Positions 24,419 to 33,297 of a stretch of DNA of 64,000 nucleotides are shown one piece after another. Each line of letters begins with the position of its first letter. Within the stretch, counting starts at the first letter, position 1. The notes under the pieces were generated by a model that ran no database searches, had not been told where the DNA came from, and was given only the letters and a program-made list of their open reading frames with translations. The stretch is from contig SIBG01000004.1 in the NCBI GenBank assembly GCA_009695305.1, forward strand, positions 19,933 through 83,932. The letters run 5' to 3'. Source of the DNA: Opitutus sp. Its GTDB lineage: Bacteria > Verrucomicrobiota > Verrucomicrobiia > Opitutales > Opitutaceae. A program made the translations under genes and the position numbers.

Positions 24419-27229
24419 TCATGGCTTCGCCTCCGGCGGGCCAAAGCGCGCGAGCCGTTCCTTCGCGAGCGACTCGCCCGGCAGCTTCGTTTGCAGGATC
24501 AGCCGCCACGCCTGCTTCGCATTCTCGAGTTTCTCCTGTTTCTCGTAAACCTCGCCCACGCGCAGCAACGTGCGCGCCATCCAATAGCGGCCCTTGGATT
24601 CCTCCCGGAGCACTTTGGCCGCGGTCGCCGGCTCGCCCAACAGGAATGGCGTCACCACGTCGGTCCACCACACTTCCAGCGCCTTGTCCGGGTTGCCGCG
24701 GCGGATGTGCACCTCGCCAAGATTGTAGCCCGCCTCCACTCGCACGTCCACCGGTGCATCGACGCGATCCCTTAACTGCTCGAACAACGCTTGCGCGCTC
24801 ATCAAGTGCGCCGGGTTGCCCGCCGACTGCGCGTTGAGGCACTCGGCCAGGGCGAGTTGCGCGAGCACCACGTCGTTTCGTCGCGAAAATTTCGTCACGA
24901 GATCCTGGTAAATCTGCTGCGCCGGCTGAAACTGTTTCAAGTTCCGCAGCAGGTCGCCCTCTTTCAACTGCGCCGCAAACACCAGGTCACTTTGCGGATA
25001 TTTTTTCACCAAATCGACCAGCAGCCGGTTCGCCTCCCGGTAACTTTCATCCTGCCCGAGCTGCTCGACCTGCAGCGCCGCTTGATACAGGGCATAGGGC
25101 GCGTAGTTGCTCTCGGGAAAGTCATCCGCGAGTTTCGTGAGCAGCTTCTGCGCGTCCACGATCCGGCCCTGCTCCGGGCTCGCGTAATAGGCGGCCTCGA
25201 CCAGGTAGGAAGCGATCGCCGCCTCGGACTTGCCATGCTCGGCGCGCAATTTCTTCAACGTCTCCAACGCCGCCGCCTCGCGTTCGCGTTTGGTTTGAGG
25301 CGCCACCGCCTCGCGCCCCAGCATGAAATTCGCCTCGGCCGCCAGCAACGCCCCCGTGCTCGCGATCTCCGTTTTCAGCGCATCGTCCAGCCCACCCGGC
25401 AGCTCGGCCAGCTGCTTCACCAGACTCAATGTCACCTCCGGCTGCTTTTCATCGAGCGACAGCCGCGCCTGCAGCCAGGCCATCCGCGCCCGCAGCTCCG
25501 CGGGCAGGGCCGCGGCGTTGGCCGGGGCCGTCGTGAGCAATTTGTTCACGCGCTCATAGGCATCGTGGGGCTTGCCGTCCGCCTGCAACGCGCGCGCGAG
25601 CGTCCACTCGGCCTGCCAGCGCGCCTCCCGCTCCACGCCAAACGCCGGATCGCGCGCCATCTCGTCGAGCAGCGGCTGCGCCTTGTCGAGCGCACCCGCC
25701 TTGATCTCGGACAGCACGCGCTGGAACATCAGCGCGCCCGCCGCCACGCCGGCGGGGCGTTCGCGCAGCGCCGCGGCGTAGGCGATCGCGGCGTTGCGAA
25801 AATCCTCCGTGTCGCCCGCGCGAAACCAGGCCTCGGCCTCCAGCACCCCGAGCCGCGCCCGCGCCTCGGCCCGGGCCTCGGGCGCACCCACCGTGGACGC
25901 CGCCAGCTCGGCGCGGGCCCGGTTGGCGTTGTCCGCCGCGAGCCGGAAGCGCCCCTGCTCCCACGCCACGCCGGTCAGCACGCCGTAGGCATGGACGCGG
26001 AGCGGTGAGCCGGGAAAATTGTTCAACAGTTCCCGGGCGTCCGTTTCCGCCCGCATGAAATCCTTCTCCGCCAGCGCCACCTGCGCCCGGAACAGCCGCA
26101 AGCTTTCCAGGATCGGATGTGGCGGCGTCGCCGCGATGAGTTTCTCAAGCACCGCCCGAAAGGGTCCGCGCGCCGGCTCCGCCTGCGAATCGTTCGACAA
26201 CAACTGGAGCGCCATCCGCTGCTTGACCGGGTCACTGCCCTTTTCCAGCAGTTGCACCAGCGCGGTGCGCCCCGCGCCGTCCCGCGCCTTTCCATCGGCG
26301 ATCAGCCCAAGCAACAGCCGGAATTCGTCCGCCCACGCCCGCTCCTCCGCCGGCAACGTCGCCAGCACCCGCAGCTGCAAAAATCTCGTCGCCGCACTCG
26401 CGTCACCCGACGCCCACAGCATCACGGCGTAGGATCGGGCGAAATCATAGCCCGTCGCCTGCCCCTGAAACCGCTCGTAGTTGGCGCTCGCTTTGTCGAG
26501 GTCCGGCTTCGTGACCGGCCCGGGCAGCCGCAGCCGCGCGCGCTCGTAGGCGATTTCGAACCGCGCCCGGGCGAGCTCCGTCGTCGCCGCCTTCTCGGCC
26601 TTCTGATAAAAATCCTTGGCCCGCGCCACCGCGCCCGGATCGCCCGCCGCCTCCGCCAGCAGCGCCTGCAAAAAATAATGCCACGCCCGGTCCGCCTCCG
26701 GGAGTTCGTCGAACTTCATCGCCGCCAGCTCCGCCGTCGCCACCGTGAGCTTCTTCAACTGCGCCGCGGCGAGCGCCGCCCGCAAATGCCACGCTGCTCC
26801 GCGCAGGCCCGTAAAATCGGCCAGCGCCTGCTCCGACTCCGCGGCCTTGCCGTCGTCGAGCAGCACCGTGGCTAGCGCCAGCGTCAGCCCCGCCCGATCA
26901 CCGCCCGCCCCTGGCAGGTTGAGCAACTGCCGGTAAATCCCCGCCGCCACCGCAGCGAAGCCCAGTTCCTGCGCCCGTTGCGCCGCCGTCAGCGTCACCG
27001 CACTGGACCCCGGCGAACCCATCGCGTCCCCCGCGCGCATCAGCGGCACCGGCGGATTGAGCGGCTCCTGCGCCCGCCCCCATGCGATCGCCACCAGGCA
27101 CAGCCCCACCAGCCCGCGGTGGGGCGCGCGCTCCGATTTCGCCGCGGCCCGCGGCGAAAACCACGACACGCCCACCCGGCCGAGTAAACGGATCGCGTTC
27201 AAACTGAAATCGGTTTTTCTAAATCGCAT
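24419..27229 (-). CDS. Large periplasmic TPR-repeat protein
   Basis: This is a 936-residue protein from ATG 27229 (MRFRKTDFSLNAIRLLGRVG). The N-terminal 60-70 residues contain a hydrophobic segment (GLVGLCLVAIAWGRAQEPLN) ending in an AxA-like site, consistent with a signal peptide. The rest is Ala/Leu-rich helical repeats with TPR-type spacing, such as FPESNYAPYALYQAALQVEQ and KYPQSDLVFAAQLKEGDLLR, like the YbgF/CpoB and BamD-type repeat proteins. It precedes exbB-exbD-tonB-like, an arrangement that suggests a scaffold for the envelope-energising complex. No enzyme domain is seen. Confidence 0.75.
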   Translation of the reverse strand: MRFRKTDFSLNAIRLLGRVGVSWFSPRAAAKSERAPHRGLVGLCLVAIAWGRAQEPLNPPVPLMRAGDAMGSPGSSAVTLTAAQRAQELGFAAVAAGIYRQLLNLPGAGGDRAGLTLALATVLLDDGKAAESEQALADFTGLRGAAWHLRAALAAAQLKKLTVATAELAAMKFDELPEADRAWHYFLQALLAEAAGDPGAVARAKDFYQKAEKAATTELARARFEIAYERARLRLPGPVTKPDLDKASANYERFQGQATGYDFARSYAVMLWASGDASAATRFLQLRVLATLPAEERAWADEFRLLLGLIADGKARDGAGRTALVQLLEKGSDPVKQRMALQLLSNDSQAEPARGPFRAVLEKLIAATPPHPILESLRLFRAQVALAEKDFMRAETDARELLNNFPGSPLRVHAYGVLTGVAWEQGRFRLAADNANRARAELAASTVGAPEARAEARARLGVLEAEAWFRAGDTEDFRNAAIAYAAALRERPAGVAAGALMFQRVLSEIKAGALDKAQPLLDEMARDPAFGVEREARWQAEWTLARALQADGKPHDAYERVNKLLTTAPANAAALPAELRARMAWLQARLSLDEKQPEVTLSLVKQLAELPGGLDDALKTEIASTGALLAAEANFMLGREAVAPQTKREREAAALETLKKLRAEHGKSEAAIASYLVEAAYYASPEQGRIVDAQKLLTKLADDFPESNYAPYALYQAALQVEQLGQDESYREANRLLVDLVKKYPQSDLVFAAQLKEGDLLRNLKQFQPAQQIYQDLVTKFSRRNDVVLAQLALAECLNAQSAGNPAHLMSAQALFEQLRDRVDAPVDVRVEAGYNLGEVHIRRGNPDKALEVWWTDVVTPFLLGEPATAAKVLREESKGRYWMARTLLRVGEVYEKQEKLENAKQAWRLILQTKLPGESLAKERLARFGPPEAKP

Positions 27230-27396
27230 GGGTGACACCGGATCGCGGTCAACTTGCTTCGCGCCTTGAAAACAATCAACCGCGTTGTAAGTAGTTCCGT
27301 CTGGCACGCCGCGGTTCCCTCCGCACACTCGCCGACGCCCAGATTTCGTCCCGCCTCCTCCCTCCCACCTCCCGCGCTCCTCTTTCCCCCGTCACC

Positions 27397-27999
27397 ATGA
27401 AAATCGCCATCATCGCCCTCGGTGTCCTGCTCGCCCTCGTCGTTGTCCTCGGCCTCTGGGTCGCGGGCATCTATAATACCCTCGTCGGCCTCCGCAACCG
27501 TTTCAAAAACGCGTTCGCCCAGATCGACGTCCAGCTCAAGCGCCGCTACGACCTCATCCCGAATCTCGTCGAGGTCGCCAAGGGCTACATGAAGCACGAG
27601 AGCAGCACGCTCGAAGCTGTCATCAAGGCCCGCAACATCGCCCTCGCCGCCTCGCAGACCGCCGCCGCGAATCCCGCCGACGGCAACGCGATGAAAAATC
27701 TCGTCTCCGCCGAAGCCGGCCTCGGCGGCGCGCTCTCCCGGCTCATGGTCGTGTCCGAGCAATACCCCGACCTGAAGGCCAACCAAAACATGCTCCAGCT
27801 CACCGAGGAGCTGACCTCGACCGAGAACAAAGTCTCCTTCGCCCGTCAGGCCTACAACGACTCGGTCATGGGCTACAACACGACCCGCGAAATTTTCCCG
27901 AACGTGATTTTCGCCGGTATGTTCGGCTTCCTCCCCGCCGAGCTCTTCCACATCGAGGACCCGACGGAGCGCAACGCGCCGAAGGTGAGTTTCAACTAA
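27397..27999 (+). CDS. lemA: LemA family membrane protein
   Basis: This is a 200-residue protein with one N-terminal transmembrane helix (IAIIALGVLLALVVVLGLWV) followed by the long helical LemA core: YNTLVGLRNRFKNAFAQIDV, KRRYDLIPNLVEVAKGYMKH and AYNDSVMGYNTTREIFPNVI. LemA proteins are of unknown biochemical function but are commonly encoded beside M48 peptidases, as here (28565). A 167-nt spacer separates it from the divergent TPR gene and presumably holds both promoters. Confidence 0.93.
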   Translation: MKIAIIALGVLLALVVVLGLWVAGIYNTLVGLRNRFKNAFAQIDVQLKRRYDLIPNLVEVAKGYMKHESSTLEAVIKARNIALAASQTAAANPADGNAMKNLVSAEAGLGGALSRLMVVSEQYPDLKANQNMLQLTEELTSTENKVSFARQAYNDSVMGYNTTREIFPNVIFAGMFGFLPAELFHIEDPTERNAPKVSFN

Positions 28000-28004
28000 A
28001 TCGC

Positions 28005-28027
28005 AGGGCCGGTCTCCGCCCGGCCCT
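28005..28027 (+). other. Hairpin just after lemA
   Basis: AGGGCCGG (28005-28012) pairs perfectly with CCGGCCCT (28020-28027). No T-run follows, so it may be a processing or stability stem rather than an intrinsic terminator. Confidence 0.5.
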
Positions 28028-28077
28028 CGCCTGCGCCTACCTCGCCCCGCACCACGCCGACCTCAGATGATCCGGGG

Positions 28078-28135
28078 AACGCCCCTCCGCGCTGATAAAC
28101 GCTAATTCAAATTCAGATCAGCGGAGATTGGCGTT
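28078..28135. repeat. Long interrupted inverted repeat
   Basis: AACGCC-CTCCGC-CTGAT on the left (28078-28096) faces ATCAGCGGAG-GGCGTT on the right (28117-28135) with a few mismatches and an A/T-rich loop. It resembles a mobile palindromic repeat of the kind found elsewhere in the window. Confidence 0.5.
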
Positions 28136-28155
28136 CCAGAAAATCTCCTTCCCCC

Positions 28156-28476
28156 ATGCACAACACCACCTGCCTCACCCTTACTGGCTTCCGCGTCACG
28201 CAGGAACTCGGCACCGTCCGCGGCATTGTCGTCCGCTCGCGCTCCATTATCGGCAACATCGGCGCCGGCCTCCAGACGCTCTTCGGCGGCGACATCACGC
28301 TCTTTACTGAGCTCTGCGAACACGCGCGCCAGGATGCCTACGAGCGCATGTGCGCGCACGCCACCGCCCTCGGCGCCAACGCCATCCTCGGCCTCCGCTA
28401 CGACGCCACCGAAGTCATGGGCGGCGTGACTGAAGTCCTTTGCTACGGCACCGCCGTCGTTGTCACTCCCGCCTAA
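28156..28476 (+). CDS. YbjQ/UPF0145 family protein
   Basis: This is a 106-residue cytosolic protein of normal length for the UPF0145 (YbjQ) family. The motifs FRVTQELGTVRGIVVRSRSI, ARQDAYERMCAHATALGANA and ILGLRYDATEV are typical. The family forms pentamers and has no proven role, although it is often linked to heavy-metal binding by name. It lies between lemA and the M48 peptidase gene, in the same direction, and may be co-transcribed with them. Confidence 0.9.
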   Translation: MHNTTCLTLTGFRVTQELGTVRGIVVRSRSIIGNIGAGLQTLFGGDITLFTELCEHARQDAYERMCAHATALGANAILGLRYDATEVMGGVTEVLCYGTAVVVTPA

Positions 28477-28564
28477 ATTTCCGCGCTCGCTTGCCGCGCC
28501 GTAGCTTGGCGAAGGCGGGCCGCCGAATCCTTTCCGCCTCCCTCTGCTTTCCGTCCTCTGCGCA

Positions 28565-30571
28565 ATGGACTTCTTCGAAGCCCAGGCCCACGCGAAGAAG
28601 CGCACCTCGCGCCTCGTCGCGCTCTTCGCGCTCGCCGTCGCCGGCACGATTCTCGCCGGCTATTTCGCCGCCGTCTTCGCTCTCCGCCAGACCTCCGGCT
28701 ACCGCGCGAACCGCATCTACGGGGGCTACGAAATCTCATCCGTCACGCGCCCGCCGCCCGCCCTCTGGCAGCCGGAGCTCTTCCTCGGCGTCACGTTCGC
28801 CACACTCTCCGTCATCGGCCTCGCCTCACTCTATAAATGGAACGAGTTCTCCGCCGGCGGCTCCGCCGTGGCCGAAAGCGTCGGCGGCCGGCGCGTCGAT
28901 CCGCACACCACCGACACCGCCGAACGCCGCCTCCTCAACGTCGTCGAGGAGATGGCCATCGCCTCCGGCGTCCCCGTGCCCGCCGTCTACCTCCTTCCCG
29001 ACGAGCCCGCGATCAACGCCTTCGCCGCCGGCCTCACCACCAGCGACGCCGTCGTCGCCGTCACCCGCGGCACGATGGAAAAGCTCACGCGCGACGAGCT
29101 CCAGGGCGTCGTCGGCCACGAGTTCAGCCACATTCTCAACGGCGATATGCGCCTCAACATGCGCCTCACCGCGATCGTGTTCGGCATCCTCGTCCTCGGT
29201 CTCGCCGGTCGCGGCATCCTCTGGACCCTCTCCCGCGGTCGCATCAGCTCGCGCGACAGCAAAGGATCCGGCGGCCTCATCCTCGCGATCGGTGCCATCG
29301 GGCTCGCGCTGCTCATCGTCGGCTACGTCGGCTACTTTTTCGGCCGGCTCATCCAGGCCGCCGTCTCACGCCAGCGCGAATTTCTCGCCGACGCCTCCGC
29401 CGTCCAGTTCACCCGCAACCCCGGTGGTCTCACCGGCGCGCTGAAAAAAATCGGCGGCTACGCCCTCGGCTCCTCGCTGCAATCCACCAAGGCTGGCGCC
29501 ATCGGCCATTTCTTTTTTGCGTCGGGCTTCACCTCGATGTTCGGCGGCGCGTGGGCCACGCACCCGCCACTCGGTGAACGCATCCGCGCCATCGACCCGC
29601 AGTTCGACGGCCAGATGTTCGACCCGCCGGAAGTCGTCGACGTCGCCCACGAATCTTTCGTCACCGCTGGTCTCGCCCCCGCGCGCAAGCCCCTCCCGCT
29701 CGACCTCACGCCCCGTGTCTCGCGCCCGCTCGCCGCGATCGCGTCCATCGGCACGCTGACTCCCGATCAGATTTCCAACGCCACGACGCTCCTCGGCTCC
29801 ACCCCCGCCCGCCTCCGCACCGCCACGCGAACCCCCGCCGAAGCCACCGTCCTCCTCTACGGTCTCCTCCTCGACGACGCTCCCGCGATCCGCGCGAAGC
29901 AACGCGGCCTCGTCGCCAGCCGCGCCGGTGCCGATGCGCTTCGCACCCTCGATGAACTCGACCCGTCGCTCCGTGCGCTCCGCACCGAACACAAACTTCC
30001 ACTCCTCCAACTCGCACTCCCCGCGCTGCGCTCCCTCCCGCGGACGGCCCTCGACCCGTTCTTCGACACGCTGGATGAACTAGTCCATGCCGACGAGCGC
30101 GTCTCCACTTTCGAATTCCTCCTGCAAAAACTTCTCCTCCGCACGCTCGCGGTCGGCCGCGCCCCTGACGCCGCGGTCGTGCAGATCTATTCGTTCAACG
30201 CCGTCGCCGCCGAAATCGCCGTCGTCCTCTCCGCGCTCGCGCGCGCCGCGAACAACGCCGACCTGAACGCCGCCGACGCCTTCGCCGCCGGTGCGTTCGC
30301 TTCCAGTGCCTTCGCCGCCGGCGCCGCGCAAATCAAGCTCATCGCAGACCGCATCGGTTTCCTCGACGCCTCCGCCTGCGATCTCGTCGCGCTCGATGCC
30401 GCGCTCGACAAACTCGCCACCGCGAGCCTGCCGATCAAGCAGCGCACCCTCCTGGCCTGCGCGCACGTCGTCGGTGCCGACGGCCAGATCCTGATCGCCG
30501 AAGCCGAACTCCTCCGCGCCATCTCCGCCGCCCTCGACTGCCCGATGCCCCCGCTTACCGCTGCTGCATAG
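28565..30571 (+). CDS. M48 family metallopeptidase with long C-terminal extension
   Basis: This is a 668-residue membrane zinc peptidase related to HtpX. Helices lie at about 17-40, 71-90, 201-220 and 236-260. The active site HEFSH is at 185-189 (VVGHEFSHILNGDMRLNMRL) and the third zinc ligand is Glu272 in SRQREFLADASAVQFTRNPG. HtpX is about 290 residues; here a further 330 residues follow, rich in Ala and Leu with a DnaJ/TerB-like ending (LLACAHVVGADGQILIAEAE). The extension is cytosolic by prediction and may be regulatory. It follows lemA and ybjQ, a frequent LemA-M48 pairing that suggests envelope quality control. Confidence 0.88.
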   Translation: MDFFEAQAHAKKRTSRLVALFALAVAGTILAGYFAAVFALRQTSGYRANRIYGGYEISSVTRPPPALWQPELFLGVTFATLSVIGLASLYKWNEFSAGGSAVAESVGGRRVDPHTTDTAERRLLNVVEEMAIASGVPVPAVYLLPDEPAINAFAAGLTTSDAVVAVTRGTMEKLTRDELQGVVGHEFSHILNGDMRLNMRLTAIVFGILVLGLAGRGILWTLSRGRISSRDSKGSGGLILAIGAIGLALLIVGYVGYFFGRLIQAAVSRQREFLADASAVQFTRNPGGLTGALKKIGGYALGSSLQSTKAGAIGHFFFASGFTSMFGGAWATHPPLGERIRAIDPQFDGQMFDPPEVVDVAHESFVTAGLAPARKPLPLDLTPRVSRPLAAIASIGTLTPDQISNATTLLGSTPARLRTATRTPAEATVLLYGLLLDDAPAIRAKQRGLVASRAGADALRTLDELDPSLRALRTEHKLPLLQLALPALRSLPRTALDPFFDTLDELVHADERVSTFEFLLQKLLLRTLAVGRAPDAAVVQIYSFNAVAAEIAVVLSALARAANNADLNAADAFAAGAFASSAFAAGAAQIKLIADRIGFLDASACDLVALDAALDKLATASLPIKQRTLLACAHVVGADGQILIAEAELLRAISAALDCPMPPLTAAA

Positions 30572-30784
30572 AAGCGCCAAAAGCTTTCGCCGACTCAAAA
30601 CTCCCGCAGTCGTTCACTCGTCCGACGTAGCCTTGGCGAAGGCGGATGCCTCCATTAGCGGCCGCTGCATAAAAGCGCGGAGAACCGGTGCCGACTCACA
30701 ATCCCCGCGACCGATGACTCGTCCGCCATCTCGTCCGTCATAGCTCAATGTGCGAAGTCGGAAGCCTTGGCGTAAGCGGATGCC
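30564..30784. repeat. Imperfect tandem repeat behind the M48 gene
   Basis: Two related units start at GCTGCATAGAAGCGC (about 30564) and GCTGCATAAAAGCGC (about 30662). Each runs through GCCGACTC and TCGTCCG to a closing GCCTTGGCG-AAGGCGGATGCC (30631-30650) or GCCTTGGCGTAAGCGGATGCC (30764-30784). The second unit is longer by about 35 nt. A related closing motif GTAGCTTGGCGAAGGCGGG occurs at 28501-28519. Confidence 0.7.
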
Positions 30785-30807
30785 ACCGCCAAAGCCGACG
30801 GGTTGGC

Positions 30808-31710
30808 TCACTCCAACTCATCCCGGCACGCCCACTCCGGCCACGTCTCGCGCGCGTAACCCTGCACGACTTCGATCGCGGCGCGCACCAGCGGTGAGGG
30901 TTCGCCGCGCCACAGCACGCCAATCGTCATCGGCTCGAAGCCGGGCAACGGCAACACGCGCACGTCCTTCTTGCGCGTGATCGGCGCGATCGCGATGCTC
31001 ACGCCGTAGCCGTCGCCGTTGGCGACGTAGTCGGCGACCAGCTCGATTGACGTCGCCTCGACCGTTTGGGGCCAGACGACGCCGTGTTTTTTTAGGCCTC
31101 GTTGAAAATTCCGCGCCACCACGCCACTCGCCGGCACGGCGATGAGCGGTTCGGTGAGATTCTTTCGGGCGAACAACTCCTCGCACGACTTCACCCCGGA
31201 GTTACGATGCACGAGCAACACGAGCGGCACGTCGGTCAGCCGCAGCCGCCGCAGTTTGGCCGGCGGACGCGCTTCCACGGCGGTCACTCCGAGATCAATC
31301 ACGCTTTCGCGCAACCAGTCCTCGAGCTGCGTCTGAAATCCTGACCGCAGGCTGAAGCGAAGTTTAGGGAACCGCTGCTTCACGCGTTGCATCACCACGG
31401 GGATGTGGTGGCGCAGCGCGAGCTCCGCGCCGCCGAGCCGCAGCTCCGGCTCCACGATGCCGCGCAGTTGCGCGGCGATGCCATCGAGGTTTTCGAAAAA
31501 CGGCCGCACATGCTCAAACAATTGCACGCCCGCCGGTGTGAGCTTGAACGGCGTGCGCTCGAATAGTTTCGCCCCCGAGTCCTCCTCCAGCTGCCGCATC
31601 TGCCCGCTCACCGCTGGCTGCTGGATCCCGTAGGGAAAGTGCCGCACCGCCGCGCTGATGCCGCCGTGCTTCGCGACGTAATAGAACAACTCCAAGTGAT
31701 GGACATTCAT
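30808..31710 (-). CDS. LysR family transcriptional regulator
   Basis: This is a 300-residue LysR-type regulator from ATG 31710 (MNVHHLELFYYVAKHGGISA). The N-terminal winged helix-turn-helix includes PYGIQQPAVSGQMRQLEEDS and KLFERTPFKLTPAG, closest in style to NhaR-like members. The effector-binding domain follows (about 90-300). LysR proteins activate nearby genes with a small-molecule coinducer. It is 51 nt downstream of the DctA-type gene on the same strand, so it may regulate dicarboxylate uptake; this is inferred from position only. Confidence 0.9.
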   Translation of the reverse strand: MNVHHLELFYYVAKHGGISAAVRHFPYGIQQPAVSGQMRQLEEDSGAKLFERTPFKLTPAGVQLFEHVRPFFENLDGIAAQLRGIVEPELRLGGAELALRHHIPVVMQRVKQRFPKLRFSLRSGFQTQLEDWLRESVIDLGVTAVEARPPAKLRRLRLTDVPLVLLVHRNSGVKSCEELFARKNLTEPLIAVPASGVVARNFQRGLKKHGVVWPQTVEATSIELVADYVANGDGYGVSIAIAPITRKKDVRVLPLPGFEPMTIGVLWRGEPSPLVRAAIEVVQGYARETWPEWACRDELE

Positions 31711-31761
31711 CGACCTTTTCCCCGCGAACCGCCGCACCATGAGCCGGCCTCCGCGGCGCGC

Positions 31762-33069
31762 TCAATCGCTTCGCCGCCCCGCCAGAATCTCCCCCGCTTT
31801 CGTCTCGTCGAACGATTTGTCCCACTTCGCCACCACGAGCGTCGCGACCGTGTTGCCGATAAAATTCGTGATCGCCCGCGCCTCGGACATGAAGCGGTCC
31901 ACCCCCAGAATCAGCGCCATGCCCGCGACCGGAATCTTTCCCATCGCCCCGAGCGTCGCCGCCAAGGTGATAAATCCGCTGCCCGTCACCCCGGCCGCGC
32001 CCTTCGAGGTCAGCAGCAGCACTCCCATCAGCACCACCTGCTCCCAGAGCGAAAGCGGCGTATCCGTGGCCTGGGCGACGAACAGCGCTGCCATGGTCAG
32101 GTAGATGCACGTGCCGTCCAGGTTGAACGAGTAGCCCGACGGCACCACGATCCCCACGACTGGCCGCGCGCAGCCGACCTTCTCCAACTTGTCCATCAAC
32201 GCCGGCAACGCCGACTCCGACGACGACGTGCCCAGCACCAGCAGCAGTTCCTCGCGGATGTAGCGGACAATTTTCCACAGACTGAAGCCCGCCAGCCGCG
32301 CCAGCCCGCCCAGAACGAGAACGATAAAAATCGCGCACGTCAGATAGACACACAACAGCAGACCACCGAGTTTTGCGAGCGAACCGAGCCCGAATTGTCC
32401 GATCGTATACGCCATCGCTCCGCCCGCCGCCAACGGCGCGAGCTTGGTCACGAGGCTCACGATTCCGAAGAAAATCCGCGCCACCTCATTCAGTAAATTC
32501 AGAATCGGCCGGCCGTGGTCTCCGAGTTTCCCCAGCGCCAGTCCAAACAGCACGGCCAGCAGCAGCACCTGCAGAATCTCGCCTTCGGCAAACGCGCTCA
32601 CAAACGTCTTCGGAATAATGTGCATCAGAAAATCCCCCGTGCTCATGCCCTGCGCGGCCGACGTGTATTTCGTCACGCTGCTCGCCCCTTTCGCGAGCGT
32701 CTCTGCCGTCGCGTGAAACCCCGCGCCCGGCGCAAACACGTTGGCCACGATGAGCCCGATGATCAGCGCCAGCGTCGTCACGATCTCAAAGTAGATCAAC
32801 GCCTTCGCCCCCACGCGCCCGACTTTCTTCAAGTCCCCCATGCCCGCGAGCCCGACCACCACCGTCGAAAAAATGATCGGCGCGATCAGCATCTTCACGA
32901 GGTTCACGAACGCGTCGCCGAGCGGTTTCAGTTCCACGCCCCACGCGGGTTTGACGTAGCCGAGCGCTCCGCCGAGCACGATGCCCGCCAGGACTTGGAG
33001 ATAGAGGGTGTTGCGCACCGACGTCGGCCGGGGGTCAGACGTCGTCGCAGGGGCAGACTCGTGATGCAT
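31762..33069 (-). CDS. dctA: C4-dicarboxylate/glutamate:cation symporter (DctA-type)
   Basis: This is a 435-residue carrier from ATG 33069, with eight transmembrane helices and two re-entrant loops. The diagnostic motifs are [20 protein letters not shown] (hairpin loop 1), [20 protein letters not shown] (the NMDGT-like unwound helix) and [20 protein letters not shown]. The last is characteristic of DctA, which imports succinate, fumarate or malate with protons or sodium; glutamate carriers of the GltP type are the alternative. An upstream ATG at 33201 adds a low-quality extension. The LysR gene follows at 51 nt. Confidence 0.9.
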   Translation of the reverse strand: MHHESAPATTSDPRPTSVRNTLYLQVLAGIVLGGALGYVKPAWGVELKPLGDAFVNLVKMLIAPIIFSTVVVGLAGMGDLKKVGRVGAKALIYFEIVTTLALIIGLIVANVFAPGAGFHATAETLAKGASSVTKYTSAAQGMSTGDFLMHIIPKTFVSAFAEGEILQVLLLAVLFGLALGKLGDHGRPILNLLNEVARIFFGIVSLVTKLAPLAAGGAMAYTIGQFGLGSLAKLGGLLLCVYLTCAIFIVLVLGGLARLAGFSLWKIVRYIREELLLVLGTSSSESALPALMDKLEKVGCARPVVGIVVPSGYSFNLDGTCIYLTMAALFVAQATDTPLSLWEQVVLMGVLLLTSKGAAGVTGSGFITLAATLGAMGKIPVAGMALILGVDRFMSEARAITNFIGNTVATLVVAKWDKSFDETKAGEILAGRRSD

Positions 33070-33297
33070 CGGCAAAGTTGAGTGGCGCGGCGTGGGCGCG
33101 TCAAAGGCGGAAAAAATTGTCGGCGAGCGCCGCCCGGGTCTTTCCGCCGCCACGCCGCCAGGCGTGATCTCGCTCCGGCGGCTGCACTCCATGTGGTCCA
33201 CCTCAGCCCACTCCCCGCCGATTTCCGTTGAAACTGCGCCACCGGCCCGGCGTCTTTAAGCCAAGCTAGGTCAGGTTCCCCCCAAATTCCCACGCCC

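Noticed and set aside
24324..24422. 32-codon frame overlapping the end of the TPR gene by ATGA, before exbB
   Set aside because: The peptide (MSPSAKLDSTRLTAGSAGAR...) has no features and could be chance; no evidence of a gene.
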